NCBI RefSeq assembly: GCF_009193325.2
Contig: NZ_CP059856.1
Span: forward strand, 4,340,001-4,404,000
Reading direction: 5' to 3'
Length of the DNA stretch: 64,000 nucleotides
Source: Bacteroides zhangwenhongii
Lineage (GTDB): Bacteria; Bacteroidota; Bacteroidia; Bacteroidales; Bacteroidaceae
The notes beneath the pieces are model-generated. The model made no database searches and had not been told where the DNA came from. It was given only the letters and a program-made list of their open reading frames with translations. The first letter of the stretch is position 1. The number at the start of each line of letters is the position of its first letter. Shown piece by piece: positions 35,550-43,680 of this stretch. Both the position numbers and the translations under genes were made by a program.

Positions 35550-35581
35550 TTTGTTATCTCATAATATTTAATCTATTTTTG
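35550..35581 (+). promoter_or_regulatory. Promoter of the fimbrial operon
   Basis: TTTG, 20 bp, TATTTTTG: full match to both Bacteroides boxes, 70 bp before the first gene. A small hairpin (CATTGT 35593-35598 with ACAATG 35607-35612) lies in the leader. I looked for flanking inverted repeats that would allow promoter inversion and saw none. Confidence 0.8.
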
Positions 35582-35651
35582 TGCCTGATTAGCATTGTAT
35601 TAGGGAACAATGTAGACAAATAAGCAAAAATAAACGCGTAAGACGCAGGTT

Positions 35652-36938
35652 ATGGGAAATGAGGGCGAAGGGCATAGTGCTTTCCTTGTACAAGGAAAGC
35701 CGGTGTCGTTTATATGTAAACGCAAAAAGATTTGGCATATTTCTAGAATAAAACTACTATTTTGTGTATTGTTTTTATTCTTTTCCTTTTTAGGGGTAGA
35801 ATGCTATGCTCAATCTTCTATGCGTAAGAAGGCAGTAGAAAACAAAGATTCTATCATGCCTTTTAAATCTCGATGGGCATTTAAAACAAATGCTGTCGAG
35901 TGGCTTGTATTGTTACCTAATGTTACTGCCGAATTCGATTTGTTCGGCTCTCCTTACAAACACTACACATTAAGTCTCGGTATCAAAGGCAACTGGAATA
36001 CTTCTCAAAATTACAAACCTAGCATTGTATATAATCTGGTTGATGCCCGTATGGAGTTCCGGAAATATTTCCGTACTACTCAACGTAACTTCCATCATCT
36101 GGATTCTGCTTCTTTCTTTCAACGGATGAAAGAGGAAGTGTTCACTATTAAACGTTTCCATCCTCGTTATTGGCGTGCCTATTATTGGGGGGTGTATGCT
36201 GACGTTGCTAACTATAATTTTAAATTTGGTTCGACAGGAATGCAGGGTTCTGCTTACGGTTTGGGTGTATCCGGTGGATTCAGCATTCCTTTATATGGTT
36301 ATCGCCAGAACTTCATTGATTTGGAGTTAGGTGCCAGTGTCGGATTTGTATACACTAAATATGATGCGTATAAGCATGATGCTGAAAGTAATTGTTATCC
36401 TCGCTTACCTGAAAAAAGTAAGGGAGGCCATTTAGTTCCTTTCCCGGTTGTCAGTGATTTGCGGGTAGCTTTTGTTTATCGTTTCTCTACTTCTGTCAAG
36501 AACAAGTATAAGCTAATTGATTATGATAAGATAAATGCGCGTGCGGAAGCTAAGCGTCAAAAGCAATTGAGGCGTGATTCTATTAGTGAAGCACGGGATA
36601 AGGCGAAACATCTGAAAGAGTTGCAGAAAGACTCTATACGATTGGCAAAAGAAGCTTTGGACCAGATAAAGGACTCGCTTAAGAGACAAGATAAGTTGAT
36701 GAAAGATTCTTTGGAACAAGTGAAAAAGTTGGAGAAGAAAAATTCAAAAGAAGAGAAGAAGCAAGCTGGAAAAGTAGTGGAAACACCTGAGATACAACAA
36801 TCAACGGAGGAACAGCAACCTGCTCAGGAGAAACAGCCTGCTAAGTCTGATTCGCCTGAACCGCAGGCCGTCGAACCACAATCTTTGAAAGATCAGGGAA
36901 TCGTGCCACTAACGACTAATGAGGGAGGTGAAGCGTAA
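35652..36938 (+). CDS. DUF3575 outer membrane protein with charged C-terminal helix
   Basis: A protein of 428 residues. A long basic start is followed by a membrane/signal segment (LLFCVLFLFFSFLGVECYAQ, about residues 35-54). A DUF3575-type barrel region follows (WAFKTNAVEWLVLLPNVTAEFDLF, YHTLSLGIKGNW-like strands, FRKYFRTT, YWGVYADVANYNFKFG). Residues about 285-375 form a coiled coil with repeated KDSLxxxKKL-type units, and the last 50 residues are Gln/Pro/Glu-rich. First gene of the fimbrial operon; its stop overlaps the next start. Probably an outer-membrane part of the pilus machinery, by context. Confidence 0.8.
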   Translation: MGNEGEGHSAFLVQGKPVSFICKRKKIWHISRIKLLFCVLFLFFSFLGVECYAQSSMRKKAVENKDSIMPFKSRWAFKTNAVEWLVLLPNVTAEFDLFGSPYKHYTLSLGIKGNWNTSQNYKPSIVYNLVDARMEFRKYFRTTQRNFHHLDSASFFQRMKEEVFTIKRFHPRYWRAYYWGVYADVANYNFKFGSTGMQGSAYGLGVSGGFSIPLYGYRQNFIDLELGASVGFVYTKYDAYKHDAESNCYPRLPEKSKGGHLVPFPVVSDLRVAFVYRFSTSVKNKYKLIDYDKINARAEAKRQKQLRRDSISEARDKAKHLKELQKDSIRLAKEALDQIKDSLKRQDKLMKDSLEQVKKLEKKNSKEEKKQAGKVVETPEIQQSTEEQQPAQEKQPAKSDSPEPQAVEPQSLKDQGIVPLTTNEGGEA

Positions 36939-38260
36939 TGAAAGTGACTGTTATATATCAAATTCTATTGGCTTCCTTGCTTTTGGTCGGTTGTACAAAG
37001 GTAGATCTGTGTGATGAAACTACACATCCGCACGTGGTGGATGGGTTCTCGGTTACATATAATTGGAATGAACTGGGCTTATCTGCCGATGAAACGCCTG
37101 AGAAATTATATTTTGTGGCTACTCGTATCTTGAATACACGCCATATAGTTTATCAGACAGATAAAAATGGAAACTTTAAAGTGGAGAAGAGCAAAGAAGA
37201 AACGGCAATAACTCCTGATGACGGAAATACTGAAACTTCGGGTGACGGTTCAACCACTCGTGATAATACTGACACCACGCCTCCCGATGACCAGTCCGAA
37301 CCTCAGAGTGAGTATCAGCCTGATATTAAGCTGCCTGGAGGTGAATATTTTATGATGGCTTTTACTAATCCTGCATATCCGATGGTGACAGTGACGCAGA
37401 AGGATGAAGCAAATGGAGACGTACAGGTTGAAAAAGAGGATACAAGAGTTGAATTAGTTAATCTGGATGAATTTAAGACTAATGAGGCGATTCCGGTGAA
37501 AGAAGTTAAAATGCGCCATAAGGAAGTGGAACACAAAGATGTTAGCAAAGAATTTGTAAATAATTGGAAATGGGCGGATCTAAATCCCGGTATCGGTTAT
37601 GTGCGGGAAGCGGGACGAAAGTTGTTGGTTGCCCGTTGTGACTATTTAGAATTGGATGCAGGGAAGAATTATACGCAACCTTTCGATTTTGTTTCTTTAA
37701 CTCAACATATTGATATAAACTTTACTGTTCAACTAGTAGCGGATGAAGATGGAAATCAGTTGACAGAGGAAGATATTCGAGATATCTATATAGAAATGGC
37801 GGGTATCGCTCCTGAGGTTTCCCTATCTACCGGCATTTTAAATATCGCAGAGTTGAAGAGAACAATTGTAGAAGTTACTGACCCGGAGGTTTCTCGGTCT
37901 GTAGAAGAAGAGAAGCCTACTGTGACTCTTTCGTGTAAAGCATCTTTGGAGGTATTTGGTTTAGTAGGGAGTGTAGATAGTTATACGATTACAGGTCCCG
38001 GTGTTTGTTGTATAGTTTTATATGTGAAGACAGGTACGGATACTCGTGCTATTCATGCGAAATCAAATTTGTCGAAGCAGATCAAGGAACAGGCAATTAC
38101 GGTAGAAACAGGGCAAGTCAATGAAAGAAAGAAGGCGAAAGATCAGGCTGTATTGAAAATTGAGACACCTTTTCGTATTGTTGGTTTGAATCCTGAAATG
38201 GGAAGTGATGGCATCTGTGGATGGATACCGGTAGATGATGATATTCATGTAGAAATATAA
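36938..38260 (+). CDS. DUF5119-like lipoprotein
   Basis: A protein of 440 residues with lipobox LLLVGC (Cys 19). The conserved start TKVDLCDETTHPHVVDGFSVTYNW resembles DUF5119 proteins found in Bacteroides fimbrillin loci. An acidic/Thr-rich segment (residues about 90-128) separates an N-terminal from a C-terminal domain. Possibly a pilus anchor or assembly protein (FimB/Mfa2-like position), inferred from context only. It overlaps the preceding gene by one base and is followed after 4 bp by the first fimbrillin. Confidence 0.78.
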   Translation: MKVTVIYQILLASLLLVGCTKVDLCDETTHPHVVDGFSVTYNWNELGLSADETPEKLYFVATRILNTRHIVYQTDKNGNFKVEKSKEETAITPDDGNTETSGDGSTTRDNTDTTPPDDQSEPQSEYQPDIKLPGGEYFMMAFTNPAYPMVTVTQKDEANGDVQVEKEDTRVELVNLDEFKTNEAIPVKEVKMRHKEVEHKDVSKEFVNNWKWADLNPGIGYVREAGRKLLVARCDYLELDAGKNYTQPFDFVSLTQHIDINFTVQLVADEDGNQLTEEDIRDIYIEMAGIAPEVSLSTGILNIAELKRTIVEVTDPEVSRSVEEEKPTVTLSCKASLEVFGLVGSVDSYTITGPGVCCIVLYVKTGTDTRAIHAKSNLSKQIKEQAITVETGQVNERKKAKDQAVLKIETPFRIVGLNPEMGSDGICGWIPVDDDIHVEI

Positions 38261-38264
38261 TGGG

Positions 38265-39605
38265 ATGATGAAAAAAGGACAGATAACATATAAGAGGATT
38301 AAACAATACTTATTAATCGGGTTTTGTTCGATACTGTTGTTTAATTGTTCCAGAGATACGTATGTTGGGGAATTGCCGACAGACGATGATGCGCCTTTAG
38401 TGGAGCCAGTTCCTATTGTGTTGAGTTTAGGAATGTCTGATTTTGATATACTGACACGTGGTAGTGGTGAAGTCAATAATGGCAATGATGCCGATTTTTG
38501 GAATCAAGTAAGATTCTATGTGTATGCGTTCAATAAGGATCCGCAGACAGACTTGTCCAAACCTTGGAGTGCGACGAACGAAGATTTCTGTTTGTTGGAT
38601 GGTTCTAGAACAGGAGGAGTGAATGCACAGGTTTCTAACCACGGGAAAGAAGTAGGAGTGAAGAAGGAAGATTCCAATTTAATGCTTTTCTATCCAGATG
38701 AAGAGTCGCAGAGTATCTATTATAATATGAGACATACCGATTGGCCATACAATTTCTTTGCTTACTATTTAGATGATTATGTTAGTGAGTGTCACCGTGA
38801 GAAAGATTATATCTATTACGACATCGAACTGGATGGGCGCAGAGACTTTATGTCATCTATGGCAAATATTGACAAACAGGAAGATAAATACGAGGGTAAT
38901 CCATATAAAGATAAGATCTTGGGACGCGCATATAGTGCATATTCTGCTAATCATGGACTAAATCCGGTATTTCAGTTTGAACATCATTTAGTACTTCTTC
39001 GCTTTGTGGTTTGTAAACCGGATAATAGTCCCAATGAGGACAAAGATGAAAAAAAGAACATTCCCCCTTTGGATCCTAGTTTAACTGTAAAAAAGATTGA
39101 GGTAAATTCAAAATATAAAGGATGTTTTATAGTGGCGGTGAATGATCCTACTGATCAAACGAAACCTCAAAGAGGAATCTCATTTAATAATGAAGAATAT
39201 AAGTATATCGAACTCAGAAAGAAGAATGGAGAATTGATAGGGAGTGATGGTTGGTGCGTAGTAGCTAAATGTCCTGTATATGGGGATGAACGGGATCATC
39301 TTTATGTCCTTGACAAAGATATAGATAATGATCGTGATACTGGTACAAGTTTATTAGTGGCACCTGCTGATTTTTATGAGGCTAAAATTAGTTTGAGTGC
39401 AGAAAATGGATTGCAAGGGTCATTATATACAGAAGTAGATGTTAAACTAGAAAATGATGAAGTATTCAGTGCAGGAAAAGCTTATACTATTTATCTGACG
39501 GTTAATAGTCTGTCTGATATTACGCCGAAGGTAACAATGGGGATGTGGGAAGATGGTGGAAGTGGAACTATAAACCCGAATGATAAATTTGAAGATGAAA
39601 TGTGA
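38265..39605 (+). CDS. Fimbrillin-family lipoprotein 1
   Basis: A protein of 446 residues. Lipobox LLFNC gives Cys 28. The motif DILTRGSG has Arg 65, 37 residues after the Cys, where trypsin-like maturation removes the leader of type V pilins. The body has NQVRFYVYAFNKD (common to FimA/Mfa1-type folds), and the end is MGMWEDGGSGTINPND, a WxxGG-type last strand shared with the other pilins. It is likely exported as a lipoprotein and polymerised on the surface by strand exchange (family knowledge). Confidence 0.8.
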   Translation: MMKKGQITYKRIKQYLLIGFCSILLFNCSRDTYVGELPTDDDAPLVEPVPIVLSLGMSDFDILTRGSGEVNNGNDADFWNQVRFYVYAFNKDPQTDLSKPWSATNEDFCLLDGSRTGGVNAQVSNHGKEVGVKKEDSNLMLFYPDEESQSIYYNMRHTDWPYNFFAYYLDDYVSECHREKDYIYYDIELDGRRDFMSSMANIDKQEDKYEGNPYKDKILGRAYSAYSANHGLNPVFQFEHHLVLLRFVVCKPDNSPNEDKDEKKNIPPLDPSLTVKKIEVNSKYKGCFIVAVNDPTDQTKPQRGISFNNEEYKYIELRKKNGELIGSDGWCVVAKCPVYGDERDHLYVLDKDIDNDRDTGTSLLVAPADFYEAKISLSAENGLQGSLYTEVDVKLENDEVFSAGKAYTIYLTVNSLSDITPKVTMGMWEDGGSGTINPNDKFEDEM

Positions 39606-39642
39606 AATTAAATATATTATTAATCTAAAAATTATGTGATTT

Positions 39643-40887
39643 ATGAAACGATTTTTTCTTTATGCAATGATGACAGCCGGGATACTGGCTTCTTGCTCGC
39701 AAAGTGAAAACGAAGGCTTATCTGGAGATGAAACAGATATGCTTCCGAGTGCAGACAAAATCCTGATTTCTGCATCTGCTCCAATTGCTAAAATAGATGC
39801 AACTCCCACTCGAAGTTCTGGCTCTATTGGAGCTGATAAAGATGATTTACACGGCAAATGGAATAATGAAATACTTCATATTTATGCCTGCCAAAAAGAT
39901 CCAGAGACGGGAATAACTCGTGCTGACAAAATTACTACAACTCAGGATACTTATGTGTTATTTGATGAAAAAGCGAAAGCAACTGGTGGATCTGATAGGG
40001 GAGATATAACTTGGCTGGAAGGAACTCCTTCTCGTTATTTTCCTCGTAATGGAGCCTATGACTTTTTTGGCTATTATGCTGATAATGCAATATCGGATGG
40101 TACAGTTGCACAAGTGAAAGATGGAAAAAGTGGCAATGGAAACAAAGTTCTATTTAAAGAGTTTACGATTACTGGTGCGGAAGATTTGATGGTTGCTAAA
40201 GCTAAATTGACTGATGAACAAAAGCCTAATCTTGATCAAATTGATTATAATAAAGCATTTAGTTCATATACCGCTCGTAGAGGCGTTCAACCTTCTATGA
40301 CATTTGAACATTTATTAACTCGTTTAGTCTTTTTTGTAGATGGAGAAGGTAATGCGGCACCGGAGAAAGCTTATGTAAAGTCTGTTACAGTAAAGTCAAA
40401 AACGACAGGTGAGTTAGCTGTTGTTTATTCTGATGAAGATGATAAGGGGATTGTTTGGACAACTAATGATGCCGATAGGGTACCTTTGGCTCTTAAAGAA
40501 AGAGGTGATGATGGTCAAATGATAGATCTAGTGCCAGCTAATTCTTATGCTCCTCGAAAAGATGATCCTGCCAAAACGATTGGTGAAGCATTATTGGTGG
40601 AGCCAGAAGTGGAATCTTATGAAATTACAGTAACAATTCGTCAAGAAGAGGATGCGAATGGTAATCCTATAGATAAGCCCGAAGATACATTTACTAGAAT
40701 ATTGAAAGCCTCTGATGTAACAACAAAAGATGGTACTAAACTTGATAAATTTAAGGCCTCTAATTCTTACAATATTACTATAAGTGTTTATGGTGTAGAG
40801 AAAGTTGAAATTGAGGCTGTACTTGGTGCGTGGGGAGAAGGTGGTTCTGCTAGTATGAATCCGGATGAATTTACAGATGTACAATAA
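39643..40887 (+). CDS. Fimbrillin-family lipoprotein 2
   Basis: A protein of 414 residues. Lipobox ILASC (Cys 18); ATPTRSSGS with Arg 57, 39 residues after the Cys. The N-terminal domain has EILHIYACQKDPETG and RYFPRNGAYDFFGYYAD; the C-terminal domain has LKASDVTTKDG and ends GAWGEGGSASMNPDEF. It is AT-richer than the chromosomal genes around the locus. Stop overlaps the next upstream ATG by one base. Could be a major or minor pilin; the sequence does not decide. Confidence 0.82.
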   Translation: MKRFFLYAMMTAGILASCSQSENEGLSGDETDMLPSADKILISASAPIAKIDATPTRSSGSIGADKDDLHGKWNNEILHIYACQKDPETGITRADKITTTQDTYVLFDEKAKATGGSDRGDITWLEGTPSRYFPRNGAYDFFGYYADNAISDGTVAQVKDGKSGNGNKVLFKEFTITGAEDLMVAKAKLTDEQKPNLDQIDYNKAFSSYTARRGVQPSMTFEHLLTRLVFFVDGEGNAAPEKAYVKSVTVKSKTTGELAVVYSDEDDKGIVWTTNDADRVPLALKERGDDGQMIDLVPANSYAPRKDDPAKTIGEALLVEPEVESYEITVTIRQEEDANGNPIDKPEDTFTRILKASDVTTKDGTKLDKFKASNSYNITISVYGVEKVEIEAVLGAWGEGGSASMNPDEFTDVQ

Positions 40888-40901
40888 TGACTAATTTATA
40901 T

Positions 40902-42017
40902 ATGAAAAAAAATAATTTATTTGTGTTTGGAATAATAGCGATGATGGCGAGTTGTTCCAATGGAGAAATGGGTGATCAGAAGGGACAGGATAGTTCTATT
41001 ATAGATATACCTTTTGATGGAAGAATAGCTTTAAGTGCAAGTCCTGAAATTTCTGTTACTGAGACGAGAGCGGCTGTAACTGGATGGACTGATACTCCTA
41101 TTCGTGTATGGGGGTTAAATAATACCGGTACTGGTTGGGACACTGATGATTCTTGTTTATTTCCGGGACCAAACCATTATGCAAATGGCGTAGTTGATTC
41201 AAACGGTAATGTTGTTTTTGATGGTTCAGAAGTTTATTTTTATCCCTTGAATAGTGATGTAGACTTTTCTTTTTATTCATGTAGCCCTCAGCCGCAGTCT
41301 ACAATTACGCAAAATGCTGTTTTGGCCACATATGATATTACGGGTGCCCAAGATATTCTTTGGGGAGAAGCAATTGCTGCTGATGCTGAAGCTGAAAAAG
41401 GAGAGGTAATAGTAGATGGTATAAAGTATAATGGGTATAATGCTCGTTATTTTCGTAAGGGAGGTAAAACTCCTGTGCTGAAGTTCAAACACTTATTAAC
41501 TCAATTACAATTTAAGGGTATTAAAGGTGACGAAGGAGGATATACCACAGGTGATGGTGTAGTTTGGCCTGTAAGTATTAGGAATATAGAGGTTATTTCA
41601 GCTCCAAAAGCTAGCTTGGTTGTGGCTGGTGCTAATAAAGGAACTTTAACTGCTGCCGCTGCTGATGATGATATTCCTGTGTATTTTGAAGGAGATATAC
41701 CATATAGTAATTCTACGGCTACGGATGTATCTCCAGTGGAAAATACAGGAGCAAATGCTGGAACTACAATGGTGTTGCCTTCAACAACTGGTACTTATAA
41801 GGTTAAAGTAACATTGGTTGCTAATGTTAATGGTAAAGATAAAACGCAAGAAAATATAATTACTATAACATATAAGAAAGATGGTGCTGTAGCTCCGTTT
41901 GAAGCTGGTAAAATTTATACCGTTAATTTGACAATATATGGCTTACGTTTAGTTGATTTGGATGCGTCATTAGAACCGTGGACAAGTGAAGGTGCTATTG
42001 ATCAAGAAGTAAACTAA
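40902..42017 (+). CDS. Fimbrillin-family lipoprotein 3
   Basis: A protein of 371 residues from the ATG at 40902, which gives a normal signal peptide (KKNNLFVFGIIAMMASC, Cys 18); an ATG at 40887 adds five residues. TETRAAV has Arg 56, 38 residues after the Cys. The body shows TPIRVWGLNNTG, then YFYPLNSDVDFSFYSCSPQP and KFKHLLTQLQF, the last being a frequent fimbrillin segment. It ends with EPWTSEGAIDQEVN. Followed after 5 bp by the next pilin. Confidence 0.82.
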   Translation: MKKNNLFVFGIIAMMASCSNGEMGDQKGQDSSIIDIPFDGRIALSASPEISVTETRAAVTGWTDTPIRVWGLNNTGTGWDTDDSCLFPGPNHYANGVVDSNGNVVFDGSEVYFYPLNSDVDFSFYSCSPQPQSTITQNAVLATYDITGAQDILWGEAIAADAEAEKGEVIVDGIKYNGYNARYFRKGGKTPVLKFKHLLTQLQFKGIKGDEGGYTTGDGVVWPVSIRNIEVISAPKASLVVAGANKGTLTAAAADDDIPVYFEGDIPYSNSTATDVSPVENTGANAGTTMVLPSTTGTYKVKVTLVANVNGKDKTQENIITITYKKDGAVAPFEAGKIYTVNLTIYGLRLVDLDASLEPWTSEGAIDQEVN

Positions 42018-42022
42018 TTTAT

Positions 42023-43084
42023 ATGAATAGATGGATGATAGTAGGCGTATCATTATTATTTTTTACAGCATGTAGTAAGGATGATGATGGTACGTCTCAA
42101 TCGGGTAATAATAACAATAATATGAATGGTGGAGCTGTGTTATCTTTCAGCTCCAGCATTTCTGCTTCTATTGTTGTAGATGTGATAGGACCTGGAACTC
42201 GTGCGCCATTAACGACCCTTGAACCGAATGCTCAGGTAGGCATTTTTGGTATTCCCGCAATTCAGGGTGCTTCGAATTCAGATTGTGACTTGTTTAATAA
42301 AAAACGTGAAAGTGATTTTCAGCAGAATCTGTTTAATGCTTGCTATACTTATGTGCCTGGATATGAGACTTTGCAAACAGAAAATTTGGCAACTTTTCCT
42401 AATACGAGTAATGCTGGATTAATGTTATACGGTTATTATCCTTTTACTGAAGATGTGGAGTGGCGCGAGATAAAGAGTGTGGCTCAGTGGGCTATACCAT
42501 GGAAGCTGAATACTGCTGATATGTCTCTTACTAAAGATTATATGTATACATCTCAAACACCAACATGGTATTCAGAAGTAGGAACTAGTCCTATTGTTCT
42601 GAATTTTAAACATGCGTTTGGACGACTGGATTTTTGTTTTTATTCGACAAGTGCAGAGGTCTGTGAGGCTAATTATCGGGTTCAATCTGTGACAGTACAG
42701 TGTGATACTCCTGAAACTGGCTGGATGTCTTTAACGGACGGAACATTATCTTTTTCTTCTCCCAAATTATTGTCTTGTTTCCATCCTGTAGATAACGTAG
42801 GGATAGCTTATAATATGCCAGGAGAATCTGTTGCGAAGTTCATGTTTCCACCTGAGCAAACATTGATAAAAAAAATCACTTGTCTGGTTAAAGATGGGGG
42901 AAATAATGAACGTGAATATACTATTTATACTTCTAGTTATGGGTATAAGATACCGATAAAAAAGGGAAAGACTACATTGATGCGTATAAATTTCTTGCCA
43001 AAGGATGCTACATTCTCAGGACCGGCAAATGTGGATTCTTGGACTAACGGTACGACAATAGATAAGGATGTTAAGTTACAGTAA
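42023..43084 (+). CDS. Fimbrillin-family lipoprotein 4
   Basis: A protein of 353 residues. Lipobox FFTAC (Cys 17); GPGTRAPL with Arg 60, 43 residues after the Cys. It contains QVGIFGIPAIQGAS, NAGLMLYGYYPFTEDVEW and NFKHAFGRLDFCFYS, matching Mfa/FimA-type proteins, and ends VDSWTNGTTIDKDV. An Asn-rich stretch follows the lipobox. As the smallest of the four pilins it may be a tip or accessory subunit, which is a guess. Confidence 0.78.
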   Translation: MNRWMIVGVSLLFFTACSKDDDGTSQSGNNNNNMNGGAVLSFSSSISASIVVDVIGPGTRAPLTTLEPNAQVGIFGIPAIQGASNSDCDLFNKKRESDFQQNLFNACYTYVPGYETLQTENLATFPNTSNAGLMLYGYYPFTEDVEWREIKSVAQWAIPWKLNTADMSLTKDYMYTSQTPTWYSEVGTSPIVLNFKHAFGRLDFCFYSTSAEVCEANYRVQSVTVQCDTPETGWMSLTDGTLSFSSPKLLSCFHPVDNVGIAYNMPGESVAKFMFPPEQTLIKKITCLVKDGGNNEREYTIYTSSYGYKIPIKKGKTTLMRINFLPKDATFSGPANVDSWTNGTTIDKDVKLQ

Positions 43085-43092
43085 TTGAAAGC

Positions 43093-43659
43093 ATGACACG
43101 AATCGTAAAATATCTGTTCTTCTTTATTTTGCTGCTTGGGGCTGGAGCACAAGAGGTGTGCGCCCAGCAAATAGCAGTGAAAACCAATGGCTTGTCACTT
43201 TTGGCAGGAGTGCCTAACTTAGGATGTGAACTTGTAGTGGGAGAACGCTCCAGTGTTGATTTAAGTTTCTATGGAGGATACAAACCTTGGGGGACAGATA
43301 TCAAGCTTATCGGAGTACAGCCGGAGTATCGATATTGGTTTAACGGACGTCCTATGGTGCGTGAATACATCGGTATATCCGCTTTGGGGGCGAGCTATGA
43401 TATGCATCTGGGAAAACATATTTACGATGGAGATGCCATAGGCATTGGTATAACGATGGGATATTCGATGGTATTGGGAAAACGTCTGAACCTTGAATTT
43501 TCGGCAGGTTTCGGAGCCGTTTGTTTCTGGCACCAACAATACTATGAGAATGATAATTTTGAGGATTATCTGATCAATAATCCGGGAAAGACGAATGCGC
43601 ATGGATATAAATTGTTTCCAGCCAAGTTAGCGGTTTCTATTTCTTATATTATTAGATAG
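43093..43659 (+). CDS. DUF3575 family outer membrane protein
   Basis: A protein of 188 residues with signal peptide (LFFFILLLGAGAQEVCAQ) and a small beta barrel matching DUF3575 over its length: IAVKTNGLSLLAGVPNLGCELVVG, then SVDLSFYGGYKPWG, the QPEYRYWFNGRPM strand and a C-terminal KLAVSISYIIR. This family regularly accompanies fimbrillin loci in Bacteroides; it is presumed to sit in the outer membrane as part of pilus assembly. Begins 8 bp after the last pilin gene. Confidence 0.87.
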   Translation: MTRIVKYLFFFILLLGAGAQEVCAQQIAVKTNGLSLLAGVPNLGCELVVGERSSVDLSFYGGYKPWGTDIKLIGVQPEYRYWFNGRPMVREYIGISALGASYDMHLGKHIYDGDAIGIGITMGYSMVLGKRLNLEFSAGFGAVCFWHQQYYENDNFEDYLINNPGKTNAHGYKLFPAKLAVSISYIIR

Positions 43660-43680
43660 TTAGAAAGTGAGATTGTAGAT

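Noticed and set aside
35550-35652. Invertible promoter in front of the fimbrial operon
   Set aside because: No pair of inverted repeats flanks the promoter; only a 6-bp hairpin lies in the leader.
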